Positions 11,590 to 22,761 are shown, numbered from the stretch's first letter. The stretch is DNA of 64,000 nucleotides from Jaltomata sinuosa (GCA_003996215.1 QJPP01004121.1:62001-126000), one strand, 5' to 3'. Program-made: numbers and translations. The notes: a model not told the origin generated them from the sequence alone.

Positions 11590-13103
11590 TCAAAATTCTG
11601 AAAATGGATAAAACATGCCCGATTCTAAACTACTACAAAAGTCAATATCCCTGTCTGGAGGTAATACCAGGTAAATCCATAGGAAATACTTCCTGAAACT
11701 TAAAAACCATAGGGACCAACTCAATAGGAAGGGACTCGCACTAACATCTCGAAGATGAGCCAGGAAGGCTGAACACCCCTTTCCCACTAACTTCCTAGCC
11801 CGAACAAAGGATATGATTTTCACCGGCTTAGGTTTATACACACCCTCCCACTCTAGTCTATCCATACTCGGCATCTCTAGAGTCATTGTCTTAGAATTAC
11901 AGTTCAAAATGGCGTGATACGGAGACAACTAAGTCATACTCAGAATAATATCAAAAACAAACATATCAAAGATGATCAAATCTACCGAAGTCTGGAAACC
12001 CATAAACAAAACTGAACATGAAAGATACACATGGGTCACTACCACAGACTGTCCAACCAGAGTTTTTTTAAAAAAAATCAAAGACTCCAACCATAGTAGA
12101 AACATGTACAGGACAATTAAGAGCATCATAGACCAAGTCCAGACCCAAGGCAAATCTAATAGATACATAAGAGTAAGTGAAACCCAAATCAAATAAAACA
12201 GTAGTCATTCGGTCATAGACGAGAATAGTACATGTTATCACATCATCACCATGAAACCTCCCTAGCAGGATGTGCTCCACCCTTCCCTGCATTACCATTA
12301 TCTTTGTTTCCACCACGGCCTCCCTTATTATTATCTCGTTCACCATGTGGATTACCCTTACCAATGCCACCTCTACCTGCTGGAACCACATCCCTGGCCT
12401 ACTGCTACACCTGGTTACCTGTCTGTCTCAGAGGGAACTCTCTCTTGAAATAGAGCATGAAAGTAAGCCTAAGTCATTGGAGGCAAAGCTAACAAATGAC
12501 ACTCAACATAGGCTCTCCAGCACTGCTTGGCATTCTCTTGCAGTTGGAAAGTCACAAATTCAACCCCATGCTACTGTACAATTCCCAACTTATGTAGCCT
12601 CTTATAGCAATCAAAAATGAACTCAAAAGCATCCTCATCCTTTCTACCATAAAACGAATGGGGTTTTATTTTCAGGAACTTAGTATGTCGGATGGAAGAA
12701 CTCATTTGTACTTGAAACCTCATCCATCTTGGGAGCTAAGGTGACAGCGGGATGGGCACCCAAGACCTGAATAGTCAGCGTAGGGGGGGTGGATCTATTA
12801 CCCACCAGCTCGCTCAGAAATGCAAAAACCTGTTGAATAACCTTAGAAGGCATATGAGGAAGGCATGCACAGTCCAACCGATGCTACCACCTCTGGTTCC
12901 TTGTCATCCTCGTGCACTTCCTTAGCTTCCTCAACATGATCCTGGGGTGGGGGAGGTATCGCTGGACATTGATCAACCGCTTCCTGAGCTCCACCCTTGG
13001 CGGGTGTTGCTCCCCCTCTTCCCCTACCCCTACCTCGCCCTTGAACAGTCGATCCCGCAGCTGGAGTTGCTGCCCTCGCTCTGTTTCGTCTAGTGTTCAT
13101 CAT
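11590..13103 (-). pseudogene. Degenerate Ty3 (Del/Tekay-like) gag-protease, truncated before RT
   Basis: The minus strand encodes the start of a Ty3 polyprotein. The gag N-terminus begins MMNTRRNRARA at 13103, with an RGRGRGRGG stretch and an acidic segment. Gag remnants follow at 12550-12877 and then the protease (12060-12391). The protease active-site strand reads FDLGFTYSYVS instead of a D-S/T-G form. Next is the protease-RT linker (SPYHAILNCNSKTMTLEMP, KLVGKGCSAFLAHLRDVS; 11700-11930) and the first residues before RT (PPDRDID) near 11650. Stops and frameshifts separate these pieces. Everything after the RT start, including the 3' LTR, is absent. The 5' leader and LTR follow at higher coordinates, consistent with orientation. 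Confidence 0.85.
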
Positions 13104-13326
13104 CTGCAGACAAAAAAATGTAGAAGGTCAGATACCAATTTGGATCGCCAGATACCAATTGAAATTAAATTATAGCATGAAGGAAGGAAGGAAGAGAGGG
13201 TAGTTTTCAAAAGTCCTATAGCCTCTCAAATAAAAGTACAGGCGTCTCCGTACCATTCTGCAAGACTCCACTAGACCCATTTCGGTAAAACGAGATCAAT
13301 GAACCTAGGGCTCTAATACCAACTTT
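13104..13326 (-). mobile_element. 5' leader and primer-binding site of the minus-strand Ty3 element
   Basis: Read on the minus strand, the LTR end (gggtcatgaca) is followed by aagttggtattagagccc (about 13326-13309), close to the tRNA-iMet primer site. A roughly 200-base leader then runs to the gag start at 13103. No ORF lies here. Confidence 0.8.
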
Positions 13327-15691
13327 GTCATGACCCAAATCGCCGTGAGTGGCACCCACACTAAACATCTGGTGGGAGAACCAAAAACCAACCCAACACT
13401 TAATATCAAAATTAGACAACTAAGCAATCTTCATTTAGTAAACAAGTGATTCATATCTTTAAAAGAAAACAATAACAACTTGCGAAAATTAAACCCCTAG
13501 AATCTGAAAGTCATACCAAAACTCTACAGCTATCTGAAAGAAGGGGATGCAATCCCAAAATAAAGATAAAGTCTAAGTTCGAACAATAGACTAGAAATAA
13601 CTGAAGAAATCATGGTAGCCCAGAAGATGCAGCTCACCCGTGAATTTGGAAACTTCCTGACTCAAAGTTGAGGTCTCGTAGCAACCTCCGGAATATGCCA
13701 TGTACTCAATAAAAGAAGAGCACATGCAGTATTAGTACACAAGAAATAACAGTGTACTAGTAGGATCATCGGCCAACTCCAATAAATGAAATATGAACGT
13801 ATAACAATCACATAGTACAACAAGACAAACATGTAATAATCCAAGTCAATGTGACTACCAATAAGACTCACAGTCAACAACTTGACTCAAAAACCATATA
13901 AGTCATGTCAAACTTCACAAGTAAACAGATCACATATAACTATGTCACAGCTTGCAAGTAACCCGGACCACCCAAGGATCCCCAGGACATATTTTATGGC
14001 ACTTAACATGAAACTCCGGCTTACATAAGAAACCACATTAGCACTTAAACACACCAACCTGGCCACTCAAGAACCAACATGTATATCAAGTAACAATGAA
14101 TCTCGGTCCAATCAAGGAACCAACACATATGAACATCAACAAATAGATAAGCCCGATTCACTCAAGGAACCAACACATATGAATAACAAGTAAATCTGTA
14201 CACACATGATAAGGGTTTTATGGTTGACCACTAGTCATGACCTGCAGGGGACGAGCTCTTGTCCATGTGTTGTACCGGCGTGGTACCTGAGCCAACTAAT
14301 GAATCATAAATACTGTACTAGGCGTGGTTTTCGAGCCAACTAATGAATGATAAAATTATACCAGGCGTAGCACCGAGCCAACCGATCCCGTGAAGATGTC
14401 TAGTATACCGGTACATCCCACAATAATTATAGATATCACAATAATCACAACCACAATGATAGCATAGAACACTTGTACAACCAAAAGCTTTCAAGATAGA
14501 CTCATTGTATGTGATTAATACTTAGGATATTATTTAACATCATTTCCTTTTTCCTGAACACGTATGTGCAAGTAATACTAATGAGATAGTTATCATGCAT
14601 ACATAATGCAAATTAGGTTACAATAACCATCACCTACCTCAATCCAAGCCTGAAATACTCTATCTAACCTGAGTTTTTCCTTTTCAGGCAACCTCAGCTT
14701 GATTGTGGTCTAAAAACATAAATGCAAACACAATTTCAACCCATGATCTCAAATATCGTGGATTATAGCCTAATCCTGAACTCCAGGCTAAATTTATGAT
14801 CACTTCACCCATCCTAGGGTGTTTCAACCAATAATTCACTAAGAAATTCCTAATTCTATGGTTACACTAGCGAATTACAGTAATGAAATCATGTATAAAC
14901 AACTTTTAATCAAAACCTATGGTTTTTATATCTCTTAATCCCTCATATACTAGATTTTACAGCTTAGGTCAAGCTAAACCCTCCCCAAGGCTTGTAACTA
15001 ACGATCCTAAGACATAGAAATCGAAGTACTAGTTTACAGGGATAAAAGACTTACCTTAACAAAGAAATCTGGTGGAAAAATCAATGAGTTCTCCCCAAAT
15101 CGCCTCTGCCTTCCCAAAATGTATTTGTGAAATAATGAATATTTTTGGAGAAGTTTTTACATTAACACCGCTATACCGACTCAATGCCGCTATAATAGTA
15201 TCACCGTAGCGAGAGCCTCTCGCTATAGTGGAGTTGACCGACTCTGACTTCCCCTACAGTGGAAATTTCTCCGCTATAGTGGGAATTTCTCCGCTATAGC
15301 GGGAATTTCTCCGCTAAAGCAGTGTCCTGTCGCGGCCTTCCACCTGCTATAGCGGGTGTGGCGAGGCAGAACTCGGAAAATCTCCCAGTTTTTCCTTTTC
15401 CACAACACACCCTCAAACCATGATGTCTTGGACTGTCCCTTTTACGTCAAGTTTGATAACGGGTGTTTTACTCACCCGAATTCACTTTCGAAATGTCCTA
15501 CGAATTCTTTATTATCTTAGCTGCTAACATGAAAATAAGCTAAGAATTAATAATTTAAACCAATTCCCAGATTGACCTAGACCACACTTTGCTTAGCCTA
15601 GCCTGAAATTTAAAACTTCCAATTCCGAAAAAGTTCCAACCCCGATTCTTGTACGACTAGCTCAACCATAATGACGGGAAGGATCGTTACA
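13327..15691 (-). mobile_element. 5' LTR of the minus-strand Ty3 element, 2365 bp
   Basis: On the minus strand the LTR begins tgtaacgatcc (15691) and ends gggtcatgaca (13327). That gives TG...CA ends and a flush junction with the primer site. It contains short duplications (gagccaactaatgaat at 14290-14345; caaggaaccaacacatatga at 14110-14190) and the GCTATAG-type cluster listed separately. Small open frames inside are not credible genes. A second, partial copy of its 3'-end portion lies at 32582-33290. The 3' LTR partner is not in the window, so no target duplication can be tested. Confidence 0.85.
15170..15350. repeat. Cluster of CCGCTATAG(C/T)GG palindromic motifs in the LTR
   Basis: At least eight copies of ccgctata or ctatagcgg-like motifs occur within 180 bases. 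They include a local tandem of the 20-bp unit ccgctatagtgggaatttct (15270-15315). In LTR orientation (minus) the cluster lies about 340-520 bases from the LTR start. See findings for the parallel with the other LTRs. Confidence 0.75.
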
Positions 15692-16514
15692 TAACTTTCA
15701 ATAAAAATAATTTATTGATGAATAATTAAGATAAAATAGGTACTAAAAAGCTCACAAGAAAAATTTGTGAAAAAAGATAAGTCGGGTGATAGTAATTATC
15801 ATTGTAAATCAGAAGAGGATAATCATCATTACTCTAATGTAAAATCAATTTGATTTTTATATCAAAATGTTTAAATTAATTCTCGTAGGTAATGTCATGC
15901 ATTGCTGGCGACATGGATTGACATAAGCTAAGTTTTTATCCACACGTAGAGTTACGGTGCAGCTTATATGCCATAACTCTAGTCAAGAATATCATCATTT
16001 CTATTATGGAAATTTCCATCACTTTGCTTACTATAATTTTCTTTATTCTCTACAACCAAACGGAAAAGACATGTAGATGAGGACATTTATCTTTTTATCT
16101 TCTGTCAATTCCCTTTTTGATCCTGCAGCCCTTATAATTACTGTATAATATAAAAACTAGGACATTATAATTTTCTTGTTTTAATTAAACAGAGCATAGT
16201 CTTTTTTACACTCTAATTTTGTTGGGGAGCTGAAATTACTTTGCGCTTATAATATTAACTCTCCATTTTTCACTTGCTATACCTCATCCATAGAACATTC
16301 TTGGTTAGCCCACCTACCATGACTTCAATGATACTCATCAATTATTAATGTTTTTAATTTATATATATAGTGAAGTGCTAAAAGCTTATGTACGAACACC
16401 TATTATGCATCTAGTTATTTAATGTAAACATCGAGTGCGAGTAGATTTTTGCCTTGCAAAATAGATAGTAGGACTAAAGGGAGCTCGCTTTCTTTAGACT
16501 TGTAATGTATGTAA
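15692..16514. other. Non-coding AT-rich interval
   Basis: Between the Ty3 LTR end and the next repeat I see no ORF of credible length, no terminal repeats and no RNA gene. The sequence is AT-rich and may be old flanking DNA of the Ty3 insertion. Nothing more can be supported. Confidence 0.4.
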
Positions 16515-16990
16515 GTGAAATCTTTGTTTAATATTCTCGGAGTGTGTTTGGTATGGAGAAAAATGTTTTCTGGAAAATATTTTTCAAGTTTTTTGTTTTT
16601 GGTTGGTCAAAAAAATTCCAAAATAAAAAAAATGACTTCTCTAATGAAAGTAGGAAAAATAAGTCTTCACCTTCATAACACCCCAATCTCACACTAACCC
16701 ACTCCACCCTCCTACTCCCACCCCTACCTCCACCCCTCATCTCTACCTCACACAATTTTTTAAAAATATTTTTTCTATTTTACCCACTCCACCCCCACCT
16801 CCATCCCACATTATTTTTTTTTTTAATTTTTTCCAATTCTTTCTTTAAAGAATAAAATTAACTTTTTTTAAAAAAAAAAAAAATTATATCCCACCTCACT
16901 CATCCACCCACTCCACTTTAACACCCCCTCCCCACCACCACCATCACCACTACCACCTCCACCCACCCAAGTCGGGTACATATCATTATA
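16515..16990. repeat. Interspersed-repeat-like segment plus pyrimidine-rich CCACC tract
   Basis: The start (ggagtgtgtttggtatggag, then aaaatgttttctggaaaat) looks like the terminal part of a non-autonomous dispersed repeat common in nightshade DNA; this is recognition only, with no terminal inverted repeat or duplication verified. It is followed by two rounds of strand-biased, C-rich sequence (cactccacccccacctcc type; 16680-16810 and 16893-16970) separated by poly-A/poly-T runs. It has no coding capacity. Confidence 0.35.
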
Positions 16991-17160
16991 AAATGATCCG
17001 ATGCAATTAAGGATTATTTTTGTCATTCCTTCATCCGGAAAGAACCTGCAATACTGGATTAAACACTTGGAATATAAATTTGCAAATTAAAAAATAAACA
17101 TATAAAAAAAAGATGTAATATAGTTGAATAATACCTATATCCTATAGGCTCGATGATGAG

Positions 17161-17621
17161 TCTCTAGGTGTGGTCTCTATCGCCTGACTGTAAAACACCT
17201 AGCCGTGGACCATGTGCATCTGAGTGCTGGGTCGTGGGAATATTAGAACTCGAGCCACCGGAACCAAGATGAAGACCTGAAAGTCCAATTGATCCACTAG
17301 CAGCACTGGACTGACTAGTGCTGGCTGATGGCAAGGTAGACTGATGACCAAGATGGGAATAACCCTGTAGTGTTTGGTAACCCGAAGTGGGTACCATGAC
17401 GGGCAAAGATATAGAATGACCAGAAAGTGGAGTCACGCGAGTAGAGGCATTATGTGACTGATGTACCGAGTGAGTAGCTGAAAGTGAGGCTCGTGGTGAG
17501 ATATAAGCTCGCGGGGGCTCATCAGTTATCACGACGTCAATGGGTCTTTCAGAAGTATTGAGTTTTTTTTCTTTTTTGAATTGACGGGTTTCTTTTGGTT
17601 AGCCTTGTTCTTATCTACCAT
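17161..17621 (-). pseudogene. Ser/Thr/Gly-rich N-terminal exon of the CACTA protein (frameshifted)
   Basis: On the minus strand an ATG at 17621-17619 sits directly behind tttttaatag-like acceptor sequence and opens a lysine-rich start (MVDKNKANQKKP). In the A-homopolymer run near 17560-17575 the frame slips by one base into the long frame that contains ITDEPPRAYISPRAS. That frame runs to a TAG at about 17161-17163 and is rich in serine, glycine, histidine and glutamine (STSQSSAASGSIGLSGLHLG). No catalytic domain is present. Low-complexity N-termini occur in plant CACTA proteins, and the position within the element supports the call, but the protein itself is not recognised. The true start and the homopolymer length need read-level checking. 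Confidence 0.5.
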
Positions 17622-17799
17622 CTATTAAAATGAAGGTGAAGTTAAAAGAAAAAACAGAGAAATGTAAAGGAAAAACTCTTAAAATGAAGGTCCAGTTAAA
17701 AACAACAACTTAGAAATGCTCAGGTTACTAATATTTTGAACAATAAACTTAACAACAAACACAATGACCAAAATTAAAAAAATTATTAGTATTCATTTA

Positions 17800-19405
17800 T
17801 TCCTCATATATATATGACAGATTGACAGTACCAACCTAACTACATTTTACTTATTTTAAGTCACTAGTTCACAATTTCAACTTAATGCAAACTATCATTT
17901 ACTTATTTTAAGTCACTAGTTCAAAATTTCAACTTACTAAACTTCACAATTTTAAGTCACTAGTTCACAATTCCAACTAACAACTAACTACATTTTACTT
18001 ATTTTAAGTCACTAGTTCAAAATTTTAACTTAATACAAACTACTCTTTACTTATTTTAAGTCACTAATTCAAATTTTAACTTAATAAACTTCATTATTTT
18101 AAGTCACTAGTTCACAATTTCAACTAACAACTAACTACATTTTACTTATTTTAAGTCACTAGTTCAAAATTTTAACTTAATACAAACTACTCTTTACTTA
18201 TTTTAAGTCACTAATTCAAATTTTAACTTAATACAAACTACACTTTACTTATTTTAAGTCACTAGTTCAAAATTTTAACTTAATACAAACTACACTTTAC
18301 TTATTTTAAGTCACTAGTTCAAAATTTTAACTTAATACAAATTACACTTTACTTATTTTAAGTCACTAATTCAAATTCTAACTTAATAAACTTCATTATT
18401 TGAAGTCACTAGTTCAAAATTTCAACTAACAACTAACTATACTTTACTTATTTTAAGTCACTAGTTCACAATTTCAACTTAATGCAAACTATCATTTACT
18501 TATTTTAAGTCACTAGTTCAAAATTTTAACTTACTAAACTTCACAATTTTAAGTCACTAGTTCACAATTTCAACTAACAACTAACTACACTTTACTTATT
18601 TTAAGTCACTAGTTCACAATTTTAACTTACTAAACTTTACAATTTTAAGTCACTAGTTCACAATTCCAACTAACAACAAACTATCATTTACTTATTTTAA
18701 GTCACTAGTTCAAAATTTTAACTTAATACAAACTACATTTTACTTATTTTAAGTCACTTGTTTAAAATTTCAACTTAATACAAACTACACTTTACTTATT
18801 TTAAGTCACTAGTTCAAAATTTCAACTTACTAAACTTCACAATTTTAAGTCACTAGTTCACAATTCCAACTAACAACTAAGTACATTTTACTTATTTTAA
18901 GTCACTAGTTCAAAATTTCAACTTACTACACTTCACAATCTTAAGTCATTAGTTCAAAATTTCAACTAACAACTAACTACACTTTACTTATTTTAAGTCA
19001 CTAGTTCAAAATTTCAACTTAATGCAAACTATCATTTACTTATTTTAAGTCACTAGTTCAAAATTTTAACTTAATACAAACTACACGTTACTTATTTTAA
19101 GTCACTAGTTCAAAATTTTAACTTAATACAAACTACATTTTACTTATTTTAGGTCACTAATTCAAAATTTCAACTTACTACACTTCACAATCTTAAGTCA
19201 TTAGTTCAAAATTTCAACTAACAACTAACTTTTACTTATTTTAAGTCACTAGTTCAAAATTTTAACTTAATACACTTCATTATTTTAAGTCACTAGTTCA
19301 AAATTTCAATTAACAACTAACTACACTTTACTTATTTTAAGTCACTAGTTCACAATTTCAACTTACTAAATTTCACAATTTTAAGTCACTAGTTCATATT
19401 TTCAG
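17800..19405. repeat. Tandem array, about 52-bp units, in the CACTA intron
   Basis: About 1.6 kb consist of more than 30 copies of a unit built around aagtcactagttca, preceded by ttttacttatttt and followed by aattt(c/t)aactta(a)tacaaactac or the variant ctaacaactaactac. The full unit is about 52 bp, with a shorter variant of about 35-45 bp. Copies are similar but not identical and the two variants alternate in blocks, suggesting higher-order duplication. The array lies wholly between the putative splice donor (20045) and acceptor (17622) of the CACTA gene. Confidence 0.9.
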
Positions 19406-19713
19406 TTTATATGCATGATAATGATGTGCCAAACACAATCAGTAGCCCAATGGCTCACAAATAAACCTATCGGCCCTGCACAGGCTCCAATCGCCCTACA
19501 GCATACATAACCAGCTCTATAATCGAGATATCGATGTCCGAGACTCATGGACATTCCCAAATAACCCACCATCTATGGTCCAGAGGCATAATCAAGGCCA
19601 CACAGAGCCACAAGGGTAATACTACCAACTAAAACGAATACTACAACCATAAAGCAGACAAGGTCTGGGATGCAAAACTAATAAAATCCAACCCAAGGAT
19701 GCTAATTAGTATT

Positions 19714-19796
19714 AAGTGTCAACACTAGATGGACACAAATTTATCTTGCAAGAAAATCAATTTTGTCATCAATAGGATCAACTAGTCTTGACACTT
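19714..19796. repeat. 83-bp inverted-repeat unit, copy 1
   Basis: The unit begins aagtgtcaacactag and ends ctagtcttgacactt, so its 15-bp ends are inverted copies of each other with one mismatch. Inside is a second hairpin (aaatttatcttgcaagaaaa with tcaattttg). A near-identical unit follows at 19831, separated by 34 bases. It lies in the intron-like region of the CACTA element. Confidence 0.85.
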
Positions 19797-19830
19797 ACTA
19801 ATCAACCACATTATAATCAAATTAAAGACT

Positions 19831-19913
19831 AAGTGTCAACACTAGATGGACACAAATTGATCTTGCAAGAAAATCAATTTTGTCATCAATAGGATCAACT
19901 AGTGTTGACACTT
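19831..19913. repeat. 83-bp inverted-repeat unit, copy 2
   Basis: This copy has perfect 15-bp inverted ends (aagtgtcaacactag and ctagtgttgacactt) and differs from copy 1 at only two positions that I can see. It is short enough to be a miniature inverted-repeat unit or a stem-forming regulatory or processing site. No target duplication is evident around either copy. Confidence 0.85.
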
Positions 19914-20045
19914 ATGCTAAACAAATACATTAACAATGACATGCCCTAGTTAAATGATAAATCCTAATTTAGTAACTAAAATTAACAAAGATAAACCCTA
20001 ATTTAATAACTATAATTAATTAACAAGAAAATTAAAATTACTTAC

Positions 20046-20400
20046 CTTGATGGACCCCCACCGGAGCAGCAACAGAGACGGCGACAGGCGACAGCGGTAG
20101 GCGACAACAACCTTCAGCAGCAGCAACGGCAGCAACCTTCAGCAGCAGCAGCGGCAGCAATGTGCAGCAGCAGCGGCAGCGGCAGGCGACAACAACCTTC
20201 AGCAGCAGCAGCGGCAGCAACCTTCAGCAGCAGCAGCGGCAGCAATGTGCAGCAGCAGCGGCAGCGGTGGAAGGCGGAGGAGGGGGGGACGCCGGAGGGA
20301 AGGTTTTCAGAGGGAGGGGGCGCCGGAGGTGAGGGTGGTGGTCGATCGGGGAGAGAGAGAGAGTGTGTGAGTGTGAGTGTTAGGGTGTTAGGGTTTTTAG
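20046..20400 (-). other. Putative CACTA leader exon with CAG/CGG-rich repeats and splice donor
   Basis: In minus orientation a CT/CA-rich tract (about 20345-20385) leads into a GC-rich segment made of repeats whose plus-strand form is cagcagcagcggcagcaa and aaccttcagcagcagcag (20108-20270). It ends at tcaag followed by gtaagtaatt (donor at 20045). The GC content contrasts sharply with the surrounding AT-rich DNA, as in a first exon. Every frame translates to low complexity, so a protein product cannot be argued. The exon reading is an inference from the donor site and position. Confidence 0.45.
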
Positions 20401-20559
20401 GTAATAAAATAAAAAAATAAAAAAAAACCGACCAATTGAGGTCGGTTTTACTAAAAAAAAAAATTTTAATAAAGTATTTTTTGATAAAACCGACCACTTG
20501 AGGTCGGTTTTTTTAAAAAAATTAAAAGTAATGAATAAAAATTATTTAATCATCAACAT

Positions 20560-21680
20560 ATTTCATAATTATATTACTCAACGATCGTCATCGTATAGTA
20601 CCTCATATGTACGTAATACAACGTATTCCACTAGCTACTTGGATGAATTGTCGATTAGTTAATTAGCTTTTGAATATGTACTATATATATAAACATACAT
20701 CACTAAAGACGAGACATATATATTCAAGATGATGGACCATTTAATATACAGGACTTGATTAATTATATTACTCTACGATCGTATATTACCTCATATATGT
20801 ACGTAATACAATGTATTCCATATATACTACTTGGATGGATTATCGATTGGTTAATTAGCTTTTGAATACGTACTATATAAATACGTACAATATCTCCACA
20901 AAAAAACATATATTCAAGACGACAGATCATTACTATATATATAGGACTTGCTTATTTACATTACTCAACAATCGTATATTACCTCGTGTGTACGTAATAC
21001 AATGGTATTCCACTGCTTGGATGGATTATCGATTAGTTAATTAGCTTTTGAATACGTACTATATATATACGTACAATATCGCAACAAAAAAACATATATT
21101 CAAGACGACAGATCATTACTATATATATAGGACTTGGTTATCTACATTACTCAACAATCGTATATTACCTCGTGTGTACGTAATACAATGGTATTCCACT
21201 GCTTGGATGGATTATCGATTAGTTAATTAGCTTTTCAATACGTACTATATATATACGTACATCACTAGACGAGTCATATATTCAAGACGACGGATCATTA
21301 TAGTACATAGAATAACTTGGTTAATTATATTCAATGATCGTATATTAACTCATATGTACGTAATATACAACATATTCCATACTACTTGGATATGGATTAT
21401 ATATCGATTGGTTAATTAGCTTTTGAATACGTACTATGTATATACGTACATCACTAGACGAGACATATATTCAAGACGATGGATCATTATATATAATATA
21501 TAAGACTTGGTTAATTACATTTCTCAATGATCGTATATTAACTCATATGTACTGCGTAATATATGACGTATCCATACTACGTATTTGGATATGTATTATC
21601 GATCGGTTAATTAGCTTTTGAATACGTACTATATATATATATACGTATATACATCACTAGACGAGACATATGTATATTCA
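20560..21680. repeat. Tandem array of six 178-194 bp units
   Basis: Six successive units each carry a gatcgt-atatta(c/a)ctcat/gtgtacgtaatac block, a ggat(g)(g)attatcgattggttaattagctttt-like block and a cgtactatatata...gacatatattcaagacga block. The first block recurs at about 20583, 20776, 20970, 21156, 21334 and 21528. Copies three and four are almost identical. Small open frames in them are repeats, not genes. The array interrupts the run of CACTA palindromes. Confidence 0.9.
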
Positions 21681-21694
21681 AGACTATGTATAAG

Positions 21695-21883
21695 TTATGA
21701 GGGAATCTATGTATTATCTTATACAGTATATAGAAGGTGGAATAAGTAATACTTGTATAATTAATACATGAATAACTAATCCCTACATAACTAATACATG
21801 TATAAATAATATATAGATTCCCTCATAACTAATAGCTACATTACTAATACCTATATAACTTTAACTAGCTACCAAACGACCCC
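21695..21883. mobile_element. MITE-like segment with inverted repeat
   Basis: The phrase ttatgagggaatctatgta near 21700 recurs inverted as atatatagattccctcataa near 21811-21830, with small inner repeats of taatacatg(t)ata between them. The right side ends accaaacgacccctta (21867-21883), a phrase typical of hAT-like miniature elements in nightshades. No matching left ggggtcgtttggt end was found, so the element is truncated or nested inside the array. Confidence 0.5.
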
Positions 21884-22741
21884 TTAGTGTTATACACAAT
21901 AGAAATATAGTGATTATTACAAATATTTTAATGGTAATACCGACATCCGGAGGTCGATTTTATTCAAAATAATTAAATAAAAGTAAACTACCGACCTCCG
22001 GAGGTCGGTATTACCTTTAATTTTAATGAAAATAAAATTAATTACGTTAAATAAATAATACCGACCTCTGAATGTCGGTATTAATATTATTTTTATTTTA
22101 TATTTTATATAAAACCGTCTTCCGAAAGACGGTTTATTTAAAACTAATTCAAAATATTATTCTGTAGTCTTTTATATTTTTAATTGAGATAAAATTAAAT
22201 TATATTCTTAAATTTCTAATCAACTACAGACCGCTGGAGGTCGATCCTAATAAAATAATTAAATAAAAATAAAAATACCGACTTCTGGAAGTCACTATGA
22301 GAATAATTTATGGTAAATAAAATCAATTATGTAAATTTAATATTACCGACATCAGGAAGTCGGTATTAATTTATTTTTTTTTGTTTTTTATCTTATAAAT
22401 AATTATCCTCCGGAGGACGGTTTATTTAAAAGTTATTAAAAATATTCCTTTTTTTCATTTTTTTATATTTAATTGAGATAAATTTAAATTTTATTTTTTA
22501 TTTACTAATTCGATACCGACTACAAGAGGTCGGTTTTTCTTAATTTTATTTTTTTCTGGGAAAGTTTCCGACCATCGGAGGTCGGTATTTGGTTTTCCCG
22601 CATTTTTTTTCCAAATAAACCGATATCTTGAAGTCGGTTTCCTTAAGAAAATAAAATAATTTTTTGTTTTTAACAATACCGACTTCCGGAGGTCGAAAAT
22701 TACCGACTTTCATAGGAGGTCGGTAATTTTTAGGTCGATAT

Positions 22742-22761
22742 TCACAGTTTTTTTAGTAGTG
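22742..22761 (-). repeat. CACTA terminal inverted repeat (5' terminus)
   Basis: On the minus strand this reads cactactaaaaaaactgtga, the outermost bases of the element. The three bases outside it are tga (22762-22764). The expected 3-bp duplication cannot be tested because the other end is missing. Confidence 0.85.

Larger units (their letters stand above)
20428..22740. repeat. CACTA subterminal palindromic repeats (about 14 copies)
   Basis: Imperfect 22-bp palindromes of the type accgacctccggaggtcggt occur near 20428, 20491, 21940, 21990, 22061, 22114, 22225, 22276, 22345, 22405, 22515, 22569, 22619 and 22677-22725. The centre varies (ccgg, ttga, caag, cttg) while the arms acc-gac and gtc-ggt are kept, sometimes with compensatory changes (for example accgtcttccgaaagacggt). 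In known CACTA elements such repeats bind the TnpA-type protein. The set is interrupted between about 20510 and 21935 by other repeats. Confidence 0.85.
17000..22761 (-). mobile_element. CACTA (En/Spm-type) DNA transposon, 5' end intact, 3' end missing
   Basis: The right boundary at 22761 reads, on the minus strand, cactactaaaaaaactgtga: a CACTA terminal inverted repeat. Behind it about 2.3 kb contain about 14 imperfect 22-bp palindromes of the accgacctccggaggtcggt type, as expected of transposase-binding subterminal repeats. Further in (minus direction) come a CT-rich leader, a splice-donor-like gtaagt at 20045, a repeat-filled intron-like region, and an AG acceptor directly before an ATG at 17621. 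No matching CACTA terminus or palindromes occur to the left, so the 3' half (including the transposase core) is absent. The left limit near 17000 is arbitrary. It cannot be autonomous as seen. Confidence 0.8.

Noticed and set aside
12232..12620. Plus-strand open frames opposite the minus-strand Ty3 protease
   Set aside because: They are antisense shadows of the gag-protease coding region and have no recognisable content.
16860..16970. C-rich CCACC tract as a coding region (Pro/Thr-rich protein)
   Set aside because: Strand-biased simple sequence between homopolymer runs, no start context and no continuing frame.
17800..19405. Possible CRISPR-like array
   Set aside because: Units are contiguous degenerate tandem repeats without unique spacers, inside a plant DNA transposon.
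20038..20497. Long frames in both strands over the CAG/CGG-rich segment
   Set aside because: Trinucleotide-like composition keeps all frames open; products are poly-Leu/Ala/Cys/Ser low complexity, and only a leader-exon role is plausible.
20862..21621. Three similar 60-codon open frames
   Set aside because: They are the same frame recurring in the 178-194 bp tandem repeat, not genes.
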